From a bacterium (GTDB taxonomy: Bacteria > Ratteibacteria > UBA8468 > B48-G9 > JAFGKM01): 9,484 nt of DNA. Position numbers and translations under genes: made by a program. The first letter of the stretch is position 1, and the number at the start of each line of letters is the position of its first letter. This document shows positions 1 to 6,605 of the stretch, in pieces. The stretch spans positions 1 to 9,484 of the forward strand of contig JAKPNC010000105.1 in NCBI GenBank assembly GCA_029548585.1. Reading direction: 5' to 3'. The notes beneath the pieces are model-generated. The model searched no databases, was not told the origin of the DNA, and saw only the letters and a program-made list of their open reading frames with translations.

Positions 1-1
1 G

Positions 2-523
2 GTTGATAACCTGAAGGAGCCTGGCTTTGCAAATGCCCTCAGGACAGGATTCGAAGAGAGCAGGGGAAAATACGTTGTGCCCTTCATGGCCGACAGATGC
101 GATGATCCATCTTCATTGCCCCTGATGCTTGAGAAATGCGAACAGGGATACGACCTTGTATGCGGTTCAAGGTATGTAAGGGGAGGCAGGCGGATAGGCG
201 GACCTCTTCTCCAGGGGTGTTTCTCGAGAATAGTGGGGATCACCCTCCACATGCTTTCGGGTATACCTACAAGGGATGCGGGCAACGCCTTCAAGATGTA
301 CAGGAGGGATATCCTGCTTTCTTTTACCCTGAGCCAGAAAGGATTTGCAGTCTCTATGGAAGCCTGCGTCAAATTTTTTCTCAATGGTTTCAGGATATGC
401 GATATTCCCACGTCCTGGTACGGAAGAAAGAAGGGCAAGTCTAAATTCAGGCTTTCAAGGACAATGCCTTACGTTAAGCTTTACTTCTACACCATATGGA
501 AAAAGTGGACATCTCGGTTGTAA
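2..523 (+). CDS. Family 2 glycosyltransferase, DPM1-like (5' end missing)
   Basis: This is the C-terminal ~173 residues of a GT-A fold glycosyltransferase resembling polyprenyl-phosphate mannosyltransferases (DPM1 type), which move a sugar from a nucleotide donor to a polyprenyl phosphate on the cytoplasmic membrane face. The frame is open from base 2, so the gene starts outside the window; the GTG at 77 is internal. Visible signatures are the segment 'ALRTGFEESRGKYVV', an acidic metal-site-like motif MADRCDDP, 'GSRY', and a distal block 'RDAGNAFKMYRR' followed by GF, an E, 'IPTSW' and 'GRKKGKSKF', which is the usual order in this family. No C-terminal membrane segments or GtrA domain follow, so it ends as a soluble or peripheral enzyme. 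The donor sugar cannot be read from the sequence. The next glycosyltransferase overlaps its 3' end by 28 bp. Confidence 0.85.
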   Translation, partial: VDNLKEPGFANALRTGFEESRGKYVVPFMADRCDDPSSLPLMLEKCEQGYDLVCGSRYVRGGRRIGGPLLQGCFSRIVGITLHMLSGIPTRDAGNAFKMYRRDILLSFTLSQKGFAVSMEACVKFFLNGFRICDIPTSWYGRKKGKSKFRLSRTMPYVKLYFYTIWKKWTSRL

Positions 524-1254
524 TTCCGGCTTTCAACGAGGCGGACAGAATAATTCCATCCCTTGATAAGGTCTGGGAATATTTTACCTCAGGCGGCCTT
601 TCGTTTGAATTGATAATCGTTGACGACGGCAGCAGGGATTCCACGAAAACAGAGGTGGAAAGGTGGATTGAAAGGAGAACCTCGCCATCAGGATATTCCC
701 CTGGTCTTCAACCGGCAGGCACCGGAAAGGCTGTCATTATATCCCACGGGCGGAACAAGGGAAAGGGGGCAGCAGTGAGAACCGGGATCATGGCCTCTTC
801 AGGCAGCCTGATTCTATTCACCGATGCGGATTTGTCAACTCCCATAGAGGAGTTCGAAAAGCTTTACGGGGCCATCAGGGATGGAAATGATATCTCGATA
901 GCTTCAAGGGGGCTCCCGGAGTCCGACATATCGATTCCGCAGCCTGCCTGCAGGAGATTGATAGGCCGGATCTTCCCTTTCCTCGTAAGGCTGCTGGTTC
1001 TCAGGGATTTCAGGGATACCCAGTGCGGTTTCAAGCTATTTAAGTCCGATGCAGCCAGAACACTCTTTTCAGAACTCGAAACAGAGGGTTTCGCTTTTGA
1101 TGTAGAGATTCTTTTCAGGGCAGTAAAACGGAAGATGAAGGTTAAAGAGGTTCCGGTAAAGTGGATTAACTCGAAGGCTTCCAGGGTCAGCATCCTGAAA
1201 GACCCTCCCAGGATGTTTTCAGCCCTGTGCAGGATAAGGGGCAGGATTAAATGA
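496..1254 (+). CDS. Polyprenyl-phosphate glucosyltransferase-like GT2 (ALG5-like)
   Basis: A 252-residue family 2 glycosyltransferase most like dolichyl-phosphate beta-glucosyltransferase (ALG5) and its bacterial relatives, which make polyprenyl-phosphate glucose from UDP-glucose. Motifs in order are SVVIPAFNE (7-15), the nucleotide-binding VDDGSRDST (42-50), NKGKGAAVR (87-95), the metal-binding FTDADLSTP (108-116, D110 and D112), QCGFKLF (176-182) and FAFDVE (199-204). 'DADLSTP' plus 'QCGFKLF' is typical of the ALG5 branch rather than DPM1. There is no predicted N-terminal membrane anchor, unlike eukaryotic ALG5. Residues about 51-80 form a longer, low-conservation stretch between the first two motifs. 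The start at 496 lies inside the upstream gene and has no obvious Shine-Dalgarno; a GTG at 505 in the same frame is the only close alternative. Translation is probably coupled. The sugar assignment is inferred from the family. Confidence 0.85.
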   Translation: MEKVDISVVIPAFNEADRIIPSLDKVWEYFTSGGLSFELIIVDDGSRDSTKTEVERWIERRTSPSGYSPGLQPAGTGKAVIISHGRNKGKGAAVRTGIMASSGSLILFTDADLSTPIEEFEKLYGAIRDGNDISIASRGLPESDISIPQPACRRLIGRIFPFLVRLLVLRDFRDTQCGFKLFKSDAARTLFSELETEGFAFDVEILFRAVKRKMKVKEVPVKWINSKASRVSILKDPPRMFSALCRIRGRIK

Positions 1255-1255
1255 A

Positions 1256-2935
1256 ATGTCAAACAAGGGATTAATCGTTGCAGTCGGATTCTCTTTATTT
1301 CTTAATCTTACCGGTCTCAGGTGGGGTATTCCCTCCGGCGAATACAAGGGATTTTATCCCGGCAGGGGAGAGAACATGTCCGTTGTCTCAGAAATAAGCC
1401 CCGAATACGTGAAGGATAGCTGGCAGATCACCCGAAGGGGGGAAAACCTCATTTCCCGTTCCGTTTTCAATCCCATACGTTCCTTCCATCCCGATGAGCA
1501 TAACATAATCAAGAGCATAAGCAACATGGATCCCGGAAAGATGGATTTCAATCCCCATTTCTTCGAGTATCCTTCCTTCTTTATATATTTCACGGCGCTT
1601 ATCCTGGGTCTGGCCTCTTTGGCCGGTTTGGTAAAGGTGACCCCGGACATATCCTTCTACATGCTTAACCCTGGTGAGATGGGAAGATTTTTCATGGCCG
1701 GAAGGGCAGGAGTGGTATTCCTTTCAGTAATGGGAATAATACTTCTTTACAAGGCGGCCGAAAATTTCTTCGACAGGAAAACGGCTTTTCTTGCCGCGCT
1801 CATGATGGGTATAACGCCCCTTTATGTTATTAACAGCCATTACATGACGGTGGATATTCCCATGGTATTCTGGATAACTGCCTGCATCTATTTCCTCTCC
1901 ATGTCATGGAAAAGCGGGAGGCTCTCATTCTTTTACTTGTCAGCCGCCGCTGCCGGGATTGCTGCGGGTACCAAATATCCCGCAGCCTCTGTATGCCTTA
2001 TCCTGCCCCTTTTTTATGCGGTAATGAAGGGCAGGATTTCCGGTATATTTTCCCGCCAGGCATTAACTTCGCTTATCCTTGCCGTTCTCTTTTTTCTCAT
2101 TACTACCCCGTACTCGATTTTATCATTCCCGGAATTCAAAAGGGATCTTTTTTACCAGGTGGGGATAAGAGGGGTGGGGCTCGGATCATCCCTGGCGGCC
2201 ATGGCGGGTTTCTGCAGGAATACCGTTGCCGCTGCCGGTTCAGGATTTTCAATCCTTGCCGCGGTTTTTCTCGCCGGTGCGGTACGGGCTCTTTTTACAG
2301 GGAAAAAGCCGAAGCTCTTCCTTGCCGGCCTCTTTTTTTCCCTCCTTCCGGTAATATTGTCGGGCAGCACAAGGTATGCCAGGTATTACCTCGTTGCGCT
2401 GCCTTTTGCATCCATTCTGGCGGCGCTTTTGATCGCCGATATCCTCAAAGGGCGTTCCCGGAGTATAACGGCCGGGGTTTTCATTGCCCTGCTGATGCTT
2501 TTTCCACTTTCCAAATCACTGGCATATTCATTCCACATGACCCGTGAAGACGTGAGAATAGAGGCCGCGAGGTACGTGGTTTCGGATATTGCCGCAGGAT
2601 CCAGGATAATATTTACCAGTGACCCCTGGATATTTGAGGTTCCTCCCGTTAATCCAAACGATTACCATGTTGAAGTCATTGGCATGGGCAGCGGTCTCTC
2701 TAAAGCTGAAAGGGGAAGCTTTCTTATCATAGGGGAGCTCCAGCATTACCTTGGTTACGGGTCGAGGAATGATGAAGAATCACGCCTTATCGGGGAGATC
2801 GGTACTTACGGATACAGCCTCGAAAAGAGGTTCAAGAGGACTCCGGGCTTCTTTACCCTGAAGTTCGATTCGGACAATACCATACACGACATGGTCTATA
2901 CCCATCCTGCAATATACATATTCAGAAAAACATGA
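1256..2935 (+). CDS. GT39/PMT-type integral membrane glycosyltransferase
   Basis: A 559-residue GT-C fold membrane protein of the ArnT/PMT_2 type, which uses a polyprenyl-phosphate sugar as donor and acts at the outer face of the cytoplasmic membrane. A first hydrophobic segment (about 5-22) precedes a long external loop carrying the catalytic-type HPDE motif (78-81). The family-typical 'SHYMTVDIP' (194-202) and a distal 'RYARYYLVALP' (373-383) follow. Hydrophobic segments recur near 107-125, 150-166, 176-193, 201-216, 224-256, 267-285, 325-345, 353-369, 377-396 and 402-419, and a soluble C-terminal domain covers about 425-559. The HPDE motif lies unusually far from the first membrane span. 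The start is one base after the upstream stop, with AGGA at 1243-1246. With the two preceding genes it suggests synthesis and use of lipid-linked monosaccharides; the acceptor (protein, lipid or glycan) is unknown. Confidence 0.85.
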   Translation: MSNKGLIVAVGFSLFLNLTGLRWGIPSGEYKGFYPGRGENMSVVSEISPEYVKDSWQITRRGENLISRSVFNPIRSFHPDEHNIIKSISNMDPGKMDFNPHFFEYPSFFIYFTALILGLASLAGLVKVTPDISFYMLNPGEMGRFFMAGRAGVVFLSVMGIILLYKAAENFFDRKTAFLAALMMGITPLYVINSHYMTVDIPMVFWITACIYFLSMSWKSGRLSFFYLSAAAAGIAAGTKYPAASVCLILPLFYAVMKGRISGIFSRQALTSLILAVLFFLITTPYSILSFPEFKRDLFYQVGIRGVGLGSSLAAMAGFCRNTVAAAGSGFSILAAVFLAGAVRALFTGKKPKLFLAGLFFSLLPVILSGSTRYARYYLVALPFASILAALLIADILKGRSRSITAGVFIALLMLFPLSKSLAYSFHMTREDVRIEAARYVVSDIAAGSRIIFTSDPWIFEVPPVNPNDYHVEVIGMGSGLSKAERGSFLIIGELQHYLGYGSRNDEESRLIGEIGTYGYSLEKRFKRTPGFFTLKFDSDNTIHDMVYTHPAIYIFRKT

Positions 2936-3948
2936 AATCCGCAATCATCTACACACTTCCGGAAGAACTCGTCGCTCAGTATCCGGCCAGGGAGAGGGAA
3001 AGCGCGAGGATGATGGTTTTGAAACGGGAATCCTCCCTGATAGAAGAGGGTACATTCAGGGATATAACGGAGTATTTCCGAAAGGGAGACGTTCTTCTGC
3101 TCAACGACAGCCTTGTCATTCCTGCAAGGCTGAGAGGCAGAAAAGCGTCCGGAGGCAAGGTGGAAGTCTTCCTGCTTAAGAAAACCGGACCCATGAAGTG
3201 GTCGGTGCTTCTCAGGGGAAACGTTAGAGAGGGCCATGTGTGCAGGATAACAAAGCACGGCCGTGAGGAGCCTTATCTTGAAGTAAGGATAAACGAAAAA
3301 AAGGAGGACGGGAGTTACGAAGCAGAATTCGACACCGATAAGGACGAGGAGATATTGGGGTTCGGAGATGTTCCCCTGCCTCCTTACATAAAAAGGGAGA
3401 CGGAGATGGACGATGAAGTGTATTACCAGACGGTCTACGGCAGGAAGAAAGGCTCCGTGGCCGCCCATACCGCCGGCCTCCATTTCACGAGGCCCCTTCT
3501 TGAGGAGATCGGCAGGAAAGGGGTAAGGATTCTTTATCTCACGCTTCACATAGGATGGTCTTCTTTTAAAATATTAAAAACGGATGAAGGAAAGGTGGGC
3601 GAGGAGTTCTACGAGATAAGCGAAGAAACAGCTTCTGCCGTCAACGATGCCAGGTCGGGGGGAAAGAGGGTATTTGCGGCGGGCACCGGCACCGTGAGGG
3701 CGCTGGAGAGCTCTTTGGAAAAGGGAATCGTGAGACCCGGTTCGGGATACACGGGACTTTTCATAAAGCCTGGCTTCAGGTTCGGCGCGGTTGACGCGAT
3801 GATAACAAATTTTCACCTTCCAGGTTCAACCCACCTGTACCTGGTATGCGGATTTGCCGGGACCGGCCTGGTTGAGAAGGCATACAGGCTTGCCGTAGAA
3901 AAAAGGTACAGGTTCTATTCATACGGAGACGCCATGCTTATCGTATAG
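2932..3948 (+). CDS. queA: S-adenosylmethionine:tRNA ribosyltransferase-isomerase
   Basis: QueA moves the ribosyl part of S-adenosylmethionine onto preQ1 already inserted in tRNA position 34, giving epoxyqueuosine. The 338-residue length is normal. Recognisable blocks are the N-terminal 'LPEELVAQYPA' (9-19), 'LLNDSLVIPARLRG' (56-69), 'LPPYIKR' (149-155), 'HTAGLHFT' (179-186), 'FAAGTGTVRALE' (248-259), 'ITNFHLPGST' (291-300) and the C-terminal 'YRFYSYGDAML' (326-336). Several strongly conserved positions differ: H179 replaces the usual proline of APTAGLHF, and 'LHIGWSSFKIL' (205-215) replaces the usual LHVGxGTF type. The fold and overall motif order are kept, so activity is likely. The start overlaps the upstream stop in an ATGA arrangement at 2932-2935, without a clear Shine-Dalgarno, so translation should be coupled to the glycosyltransferase gene. 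tgt follows, a common pairing. Confidence 0.95.
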   Translation: MKSAIIYTLPEELVAQYPARERESARMMVLKRESSLIEEGTFRDITEYFRKGDVLLLNDSLVIPARLRGRKASGGKVEVFLLKKTGPMKWSVLLRGNVREGHVCRITKHGREEPYLEVRINEKKEDGSYEAEFDTDKDEEILGFGDVPLPPYIKRETEMDDEVYYQTVYGRKKGSVAAHTAGLHFTRPLLEEIGRKGVRILYLTLHIGWSSFKILKTDEGKVGEEFYEISEETASAVNDARSGGKRVFAAGTGTVRALESSLEKGIVRPGSGYTGLFIKPGFRFGAVDAMITNFHLPGSTHLYLVCGFAGTGLVEKAYRLAVEKRYRFYSYGDAMLIV

Positions 3949-3952
3949 GAGG
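3946..3952 (+). promoter_or_regulatory. Shine-Dalgarno of tgt overlapping the queA stop
   Basis: TAGGAGG contains the queA stop codon TAG and a full AGGAGG core at 3947-3952. It ends only three bases before the ATG at 3956, which is shorter than usual. No other start codon nearby gives a better fit, and the protein aligns with the family from this start, so the short spacing seems real. Confidence 0.65.
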
Positions 3953-3955
3953 AAG

Positions 3956-5071
3956 ATGAAAAGGTTCAGGATAACAGGAAAATCGGGAAGTTGCCGGGCG
4001 AGGACAGGAATTCTTTCCACTCCGCATGGAAGAGTTCAGACGCCCTGCTTCATGCCCGTGGCAACAATAGGAACGGTTAAGACCCTTTCTTCCGAGGATC
4101 TGGTGAAGATGAAGGTCCAGATGATTATTTCAAATGCCTACCATCTTTACCTTAAACCCGGTACCGGGATAATTGAAAAGGCCGGAGGCATCCACGGTTT
4201 TATGAACTGGAAGAGACCCGTGGTTACCGACAGCGGCGGTTTCCAGATATTCAGCCTCGAAAACGTGAAGGTCGAGGAAGAAGGTGTATGGTTCAGGTCG
4301 AAACTTGACGGTTCTTCCCATTTCATAACCCCCGAAAAATCGGTAGCCATACAGGGCAGCATAGGGGCCGACATCATGATGGCCTTTGATTACTGCCCGA
4401 GGCGCTGGGATGATGAGCCGGAAGTAAAAAAAAGCGTCGAAACGACATTAAGGTGGGCCGGGAGATGCCTTTCGTTTCACAGGGAGCATCCGGGGAAGCA
4501 GAGGCTTTTCGGTATAATACAGGGGGGTATTTATGAAAAGCTCAGGGCCAGGTGCATAGAAGAAATGTCACAAATGGATTTCCCCGGTTTCGGGCTGGGG
4601 GGACTCAGCATAGGCGAACCTTTTGAAGAGACTTCTTCGATCGTGGACTTCACGGTTGGAATGCTGCCCGAAGACAGGGTGAGGTACTTCATGGGCCTGG
4701 GGATGCCTCTTCAGATCCTTGGCATGGTGGAGATGGGGATTGACCTGTTCGACTGCGGTATGCCCACCCATATAGCCAGGACCGGTTCAACGATAACATG
4801 GAAGGGGAAAGTGAATATAAAGGCGGGCAGGTACAAGAACGATTTTTCACCCCTCGACGATGAGTGCGATTGTTTTGTCTGCAGGAATTATTCCAGGGCT
4901 TATATCAGGCACCTTATCAACACCAACGAGATACTGGGACTGAGGCTCAACTCATACCATAACATATACTTCACCATGAGATTCATGGAGAAGATCAGGG
5001 AGTCGATAAAAGGCAGCACTTTCGAAAAATTTAGCAAAAACTTCAAAAAGAAGTATAATATAGGTCGTTAA
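3956..5071 (+). CDS. tgt: Bacterial-type tRNA-guanine transglycosylase
   Basis: Tgt exchanges guanine 34 of tRNAs with GUN anticodons for preQ1, the step before QueA. The 371-residue protein has the normal family length. It carries 'TPCFMPVATIGTVK' (29-42), 'TDSGGFQIFSL' (91-101) with D92 as the conserved acid/base-type aspartate, 'FGIIQGG' (185-191) and 'GLGGLSIGEP' (213-222) in the base-binding pocket. 'DLFDCGMPT' (263-271) holds D266 at the nucleophile position. The zinc site is C304, C306, C309 and H335 in 'LNSYHN'. After 'MPT' it reads 'HIARTG' where many bacteria have 'RNARNG', a modest change. All catalytic and zinc ligands expected for the bacterial (preQ1-using) type are present. It lies eight bases after queA, so the two are almost certainly co-transcribed. 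Confidence 0.96.
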   Translation: MKRFRITGKSGSCRARTGILSTPHGRVQTPCFMPVATIGTVKTLSSEDLVKMKVQMIISNAYHLYLKPGTGIIEKAGGIHGFMNWKRPVVTDSGGFQIFSLENVKVEEEGVWFRSKLDGSSHFITPEKSVAIQGSIGADIMMAFDYCPRRWDDEPEVKKSVETTLRWAGRCLSFHREHPGKQRLFGIIQGGIYEKLRARCIEEMSQMDFPGFGLGGLSIGEPFEETSSIVDFTVGMLPEDRVRYFMGLGMPLQILGMVEMGIDLFDCGMPTHIARTGSTITWKGKVNIKAGRYKNDFSPLDDECDCFVCRNYSRAYIRHLINTNEILGLRLNSYHNIYFTMRFMEKIRESIKGSTFEKFSKNFKKKYNIGR

Positions 5072-5153
5072 AAACCAGGCATGGAATAAACCGTACCGGT
5101 ATTTATCCGGTCCGGCCTGTGCCGTGTGAAGGACACATAAACAGGAGGAAGAT
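5072..5153 (+). other. Short spacer between tgt and yajC with a weak hairpin
   Basis: An 82-bp gap without a gene. It contains a small inverted repeat, ACCGG at 5095-5099 and CCGGT at 5107-5111 with a 7-base loop, and an overlapping 8-bp palindrome TACCGGTA (5094-5101). No run of T follows, so it is not a convincing intrinsic terminator. I see no clear promoter boxes. Readthrough from tgt into yajC seems likely. Confidence 0.4.
5143..5148 (+). promoter_or_regulatory. Strong Shine-Dalgarno of yajC
   Basis: A perfect AGGAGG lies five bases before the ATG at 5154. It fixes the yajC start and is one of the strongest ribosome binding sites in the window. Confidence 0.8.
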
Positions 5154-5468
5154 ATGGTATTTGCACAGCAGGCATCGGCTCCACAGGGAGGAGCTGCCGC
5201 AATAGGGGCGCTTCTGCCTTTAATTCTGATTTTTTTTGTATTCTATTTCCTTCTCATCATGCCCCAGCAGAAAAAGCAGAAGGCTCATAAGAAGATGCTT
5301 GACGATATGAAAGAAGGAGACAAGATTATTACCGTCGGCGGGATAATCGGCACGGTAAGCAAGATCAAGGAGAACGTGGTGACCGTGGAACTCAAGGAAG
5401 GTGTCAAGGTTGATTTTGTAAGGAACGCCATTTCCCAGGTGGTTAATCCCGGAAGCGAGAGTAAATGA
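5154..5468 (+). CDS. yajC: Sec translocase accessory subunit YajC
   Basis: YajC is a small single-span membrane protein that associates with the SecDF part of the Sec translocon. The 104-residue product has a short Ala/Gln/Gly-rich N-terminus and one membrane segment at about 17-36 ending in 'LLIMPQQKKQKAHKKM', the family hallmark. The cytoplasmic domain follows, with 'LDDMKEGDKIITVGGIIGTV' within 49-68 and 'VKVDFVRNAISQV' (84-96). Its position directly after queA-tgt is a widely conserved order. The usual next genes secD and secF are not here; instead the next reading frame overlaps the stop codon in an ATGA arrangement. Confidence 0.96.
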   Translation: MVFAQQASAPQGGAAAIGALLPLILIFFVFYFLLIMPQQKKQKAHKKMLDDMKEGDKIITVGGIIGTVSKIKENVVTVELKEGVKVDFVRNAISQVVNPGSESK

Positions 5469-6601
5469 AGGAGAGGGCAGGCTATTTTGAGGTGATAAAC
5501 GGGTGTGCCGGAGACATGCTGGCGGGAAGCCTGGTTGATGCGGGACTTCCGCTTGAAGATCTCGTGAAGGAACTTGGCAGGATAGATCTCAGGGCTTACA
5601 GGGTAGAGGCTGTGAAGGTCTTGAAGAAGACAGGATACGGCCACAGCCTCGAAGCAACCCGGTTTATGGTCATACCGGATACCGACTGGGATGATTCTAC
5701 TCCCTACAGCAAGATCATTGCCCTCATTGAAGGAAGCCGCCTTTCGGAGAAATCCAAGGGGCGCGTCTTGAAGGTTTTCGGTATTCTTGCACGGGCGGAG
5801 AGCGAGGTTCACCGGGAAGGACTCGATCACCTTCATTTCCACCAGGTTGGCCAGATTGACGCCATAGTCGAGGTTGCAAGCGTGGCCATCGGGCTTGAAA
5901 TGATGGGAATTGAAAAGGTTTACTGCAGCAGCGTGGGGATATCAAAGCCTGCGCCTGCCACCGTTAACATGCTTAAAGGCGTTCCAGTTATCATGAGGTC
6001 TGTCAACGGCGAGATCACGACTCCCACAGGCATTGCCATATTGAAAGGGCTTTGCGAAACGGGAACTCCTACCGGGGACCTTATGATAGAAAAGGCCGGT
6101 TACGGTGCGGGCGAGATGGATATGGAACATCCCAACGTGGTAAGGTTTTACTCCTGCCTGCGGGAGATGCGCGGTGAAACCGTAATGGTATTGCAGGCTA
6201 ACATAGACGACATGAGCCCGGTGATATTCGAATCTCTCTTTGAAAAGCTGCTTTCTGCCGGCGCCCTTGATGTTTCCGTTTACGCAGGAACAGGAAAGAA
6301 GAACCGGCCTGTTTTCAACATGCAGGTTTTACTGCCGGAACGGCTTCTGCAGAAGATATCGGGGATTCTATTCAGGGAGACGACAACCATAGGCGTAAGG
6401 TACAGGGTGGAATCGAGAATTGTCCTCGACAGGAAAGAGGATAAGGTTGTCAGCCGGTGGGGAGAAGTCAGGGTAAAAAGGGCATACATGGACGGGGAAG
6501 TTGTTAATGCCGCCCCCGAATATGAAGACTGCAGGAAGATAGCCTCAACGCATGACATATCCCTGAAGCAGGTTTACGCAGAGATATCAAAACTCATCTG
6601 A
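5465..6601 (+). CDS. Divergent LarC-like (DUF111) nickel insertion protein homolog
   Basis: A 378-residue member of the LarC/DUF111 family. LarC uses CTP and nickel to complete the nickel-pincer nucleotide cofactor of lactate racemase and related enzymes. Matching blocks are 'NGCAGDML' (12-19, for SGxSGDM), 'IALIEGSRLSEKSK' (85-98), 'HFHQVGQIDAI' (124-134), 'PAPATVNMLKGVPV' (162-175), 'TTPTGIAILK' (185-194), 'GYGAGEMD' (212-219), 'NIDDMSP' (246-252), 'GALDV' (266-270), 'KKNRP' (278-282), 'ETTTIGVR' (305-312) and 'PEYEDC' (351-356). Against the family pattern it lacks the HR-type motif just before 'IALIEGS' and about a dozen residues with a conserved HG before 'PAPAT'; it also lacks the Met of MKK. 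It may therefore be a divergent paralog rather than a true LarC. No larA, larB or larE is seen. It is translationally coupled to yajC. Confidence 0.8.
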   Translation: MKERAGYFEVINGCAGDMLAGSLVDAGLPLEDLVKELGRIDLRAYRVEAVKVLKKTGYGHSLEATRFMVIPDTDWDDSTPYSKIIALIEGSRLSEKSKGRVLKVFGILARAESEVHREGLDHLHFHQVGQIDAIVEVASVAIGLEMMGIEKVYCSSVGISKPAPATVNMLKGVPVIMRSVNGEITTPTGIAILKGLCETGTPTGDLMIEKAGYGAGEMDMEHPNVVRFYSCLREMRGETVMVLQANIDDMSPVIFESLFEKLLSAGALDVSVYAGTGKKNRPVFNMQVLLPERLLQKISGILFRETTTIGVRYRVESRIVLDRKEDKVVSRWGEVRVKRAYMDGEVVNAAPEYEDCRKIASTHDISLKQVYAEISKLI

Positions 6602-6605
6602 AACC

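Noticed and set aside
1906..2547. 213-codon open frame on the plus strand inside the GT39 gene
   Set aside because: It is a different frame of a clear membrane transferase; its Cys/Arg/Gly-rich product resembles no known family.
2896..3549. 217-codon open frame on the minus strand opposite queA
   Set aside because: It lies fully within the well-supported queA gene and the end of the GT39 gene, shows no recognisable family motif, and is best explained as a codon-bias shadow.
5095..5125. Possible intrinsic terminator after tgt
   Set aside because: The stem is short (5 bp) and is not followed by a T run.
5285..5842. 185-codon open frame on the minus strand across yajC and the larC-like gene
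   Set aside because: It is antisense to two genes with clear family motifs, has low-complexity Ser/Thr/Leu composition and no recognisable domain.
5931..5960. Frameshift as the cause of the missing HG segment in the larC-like gene
   Set aside because: The frame is continuous and family similarity resumes at once on both sides, so it is an in-frame gap rather than a frameshift.
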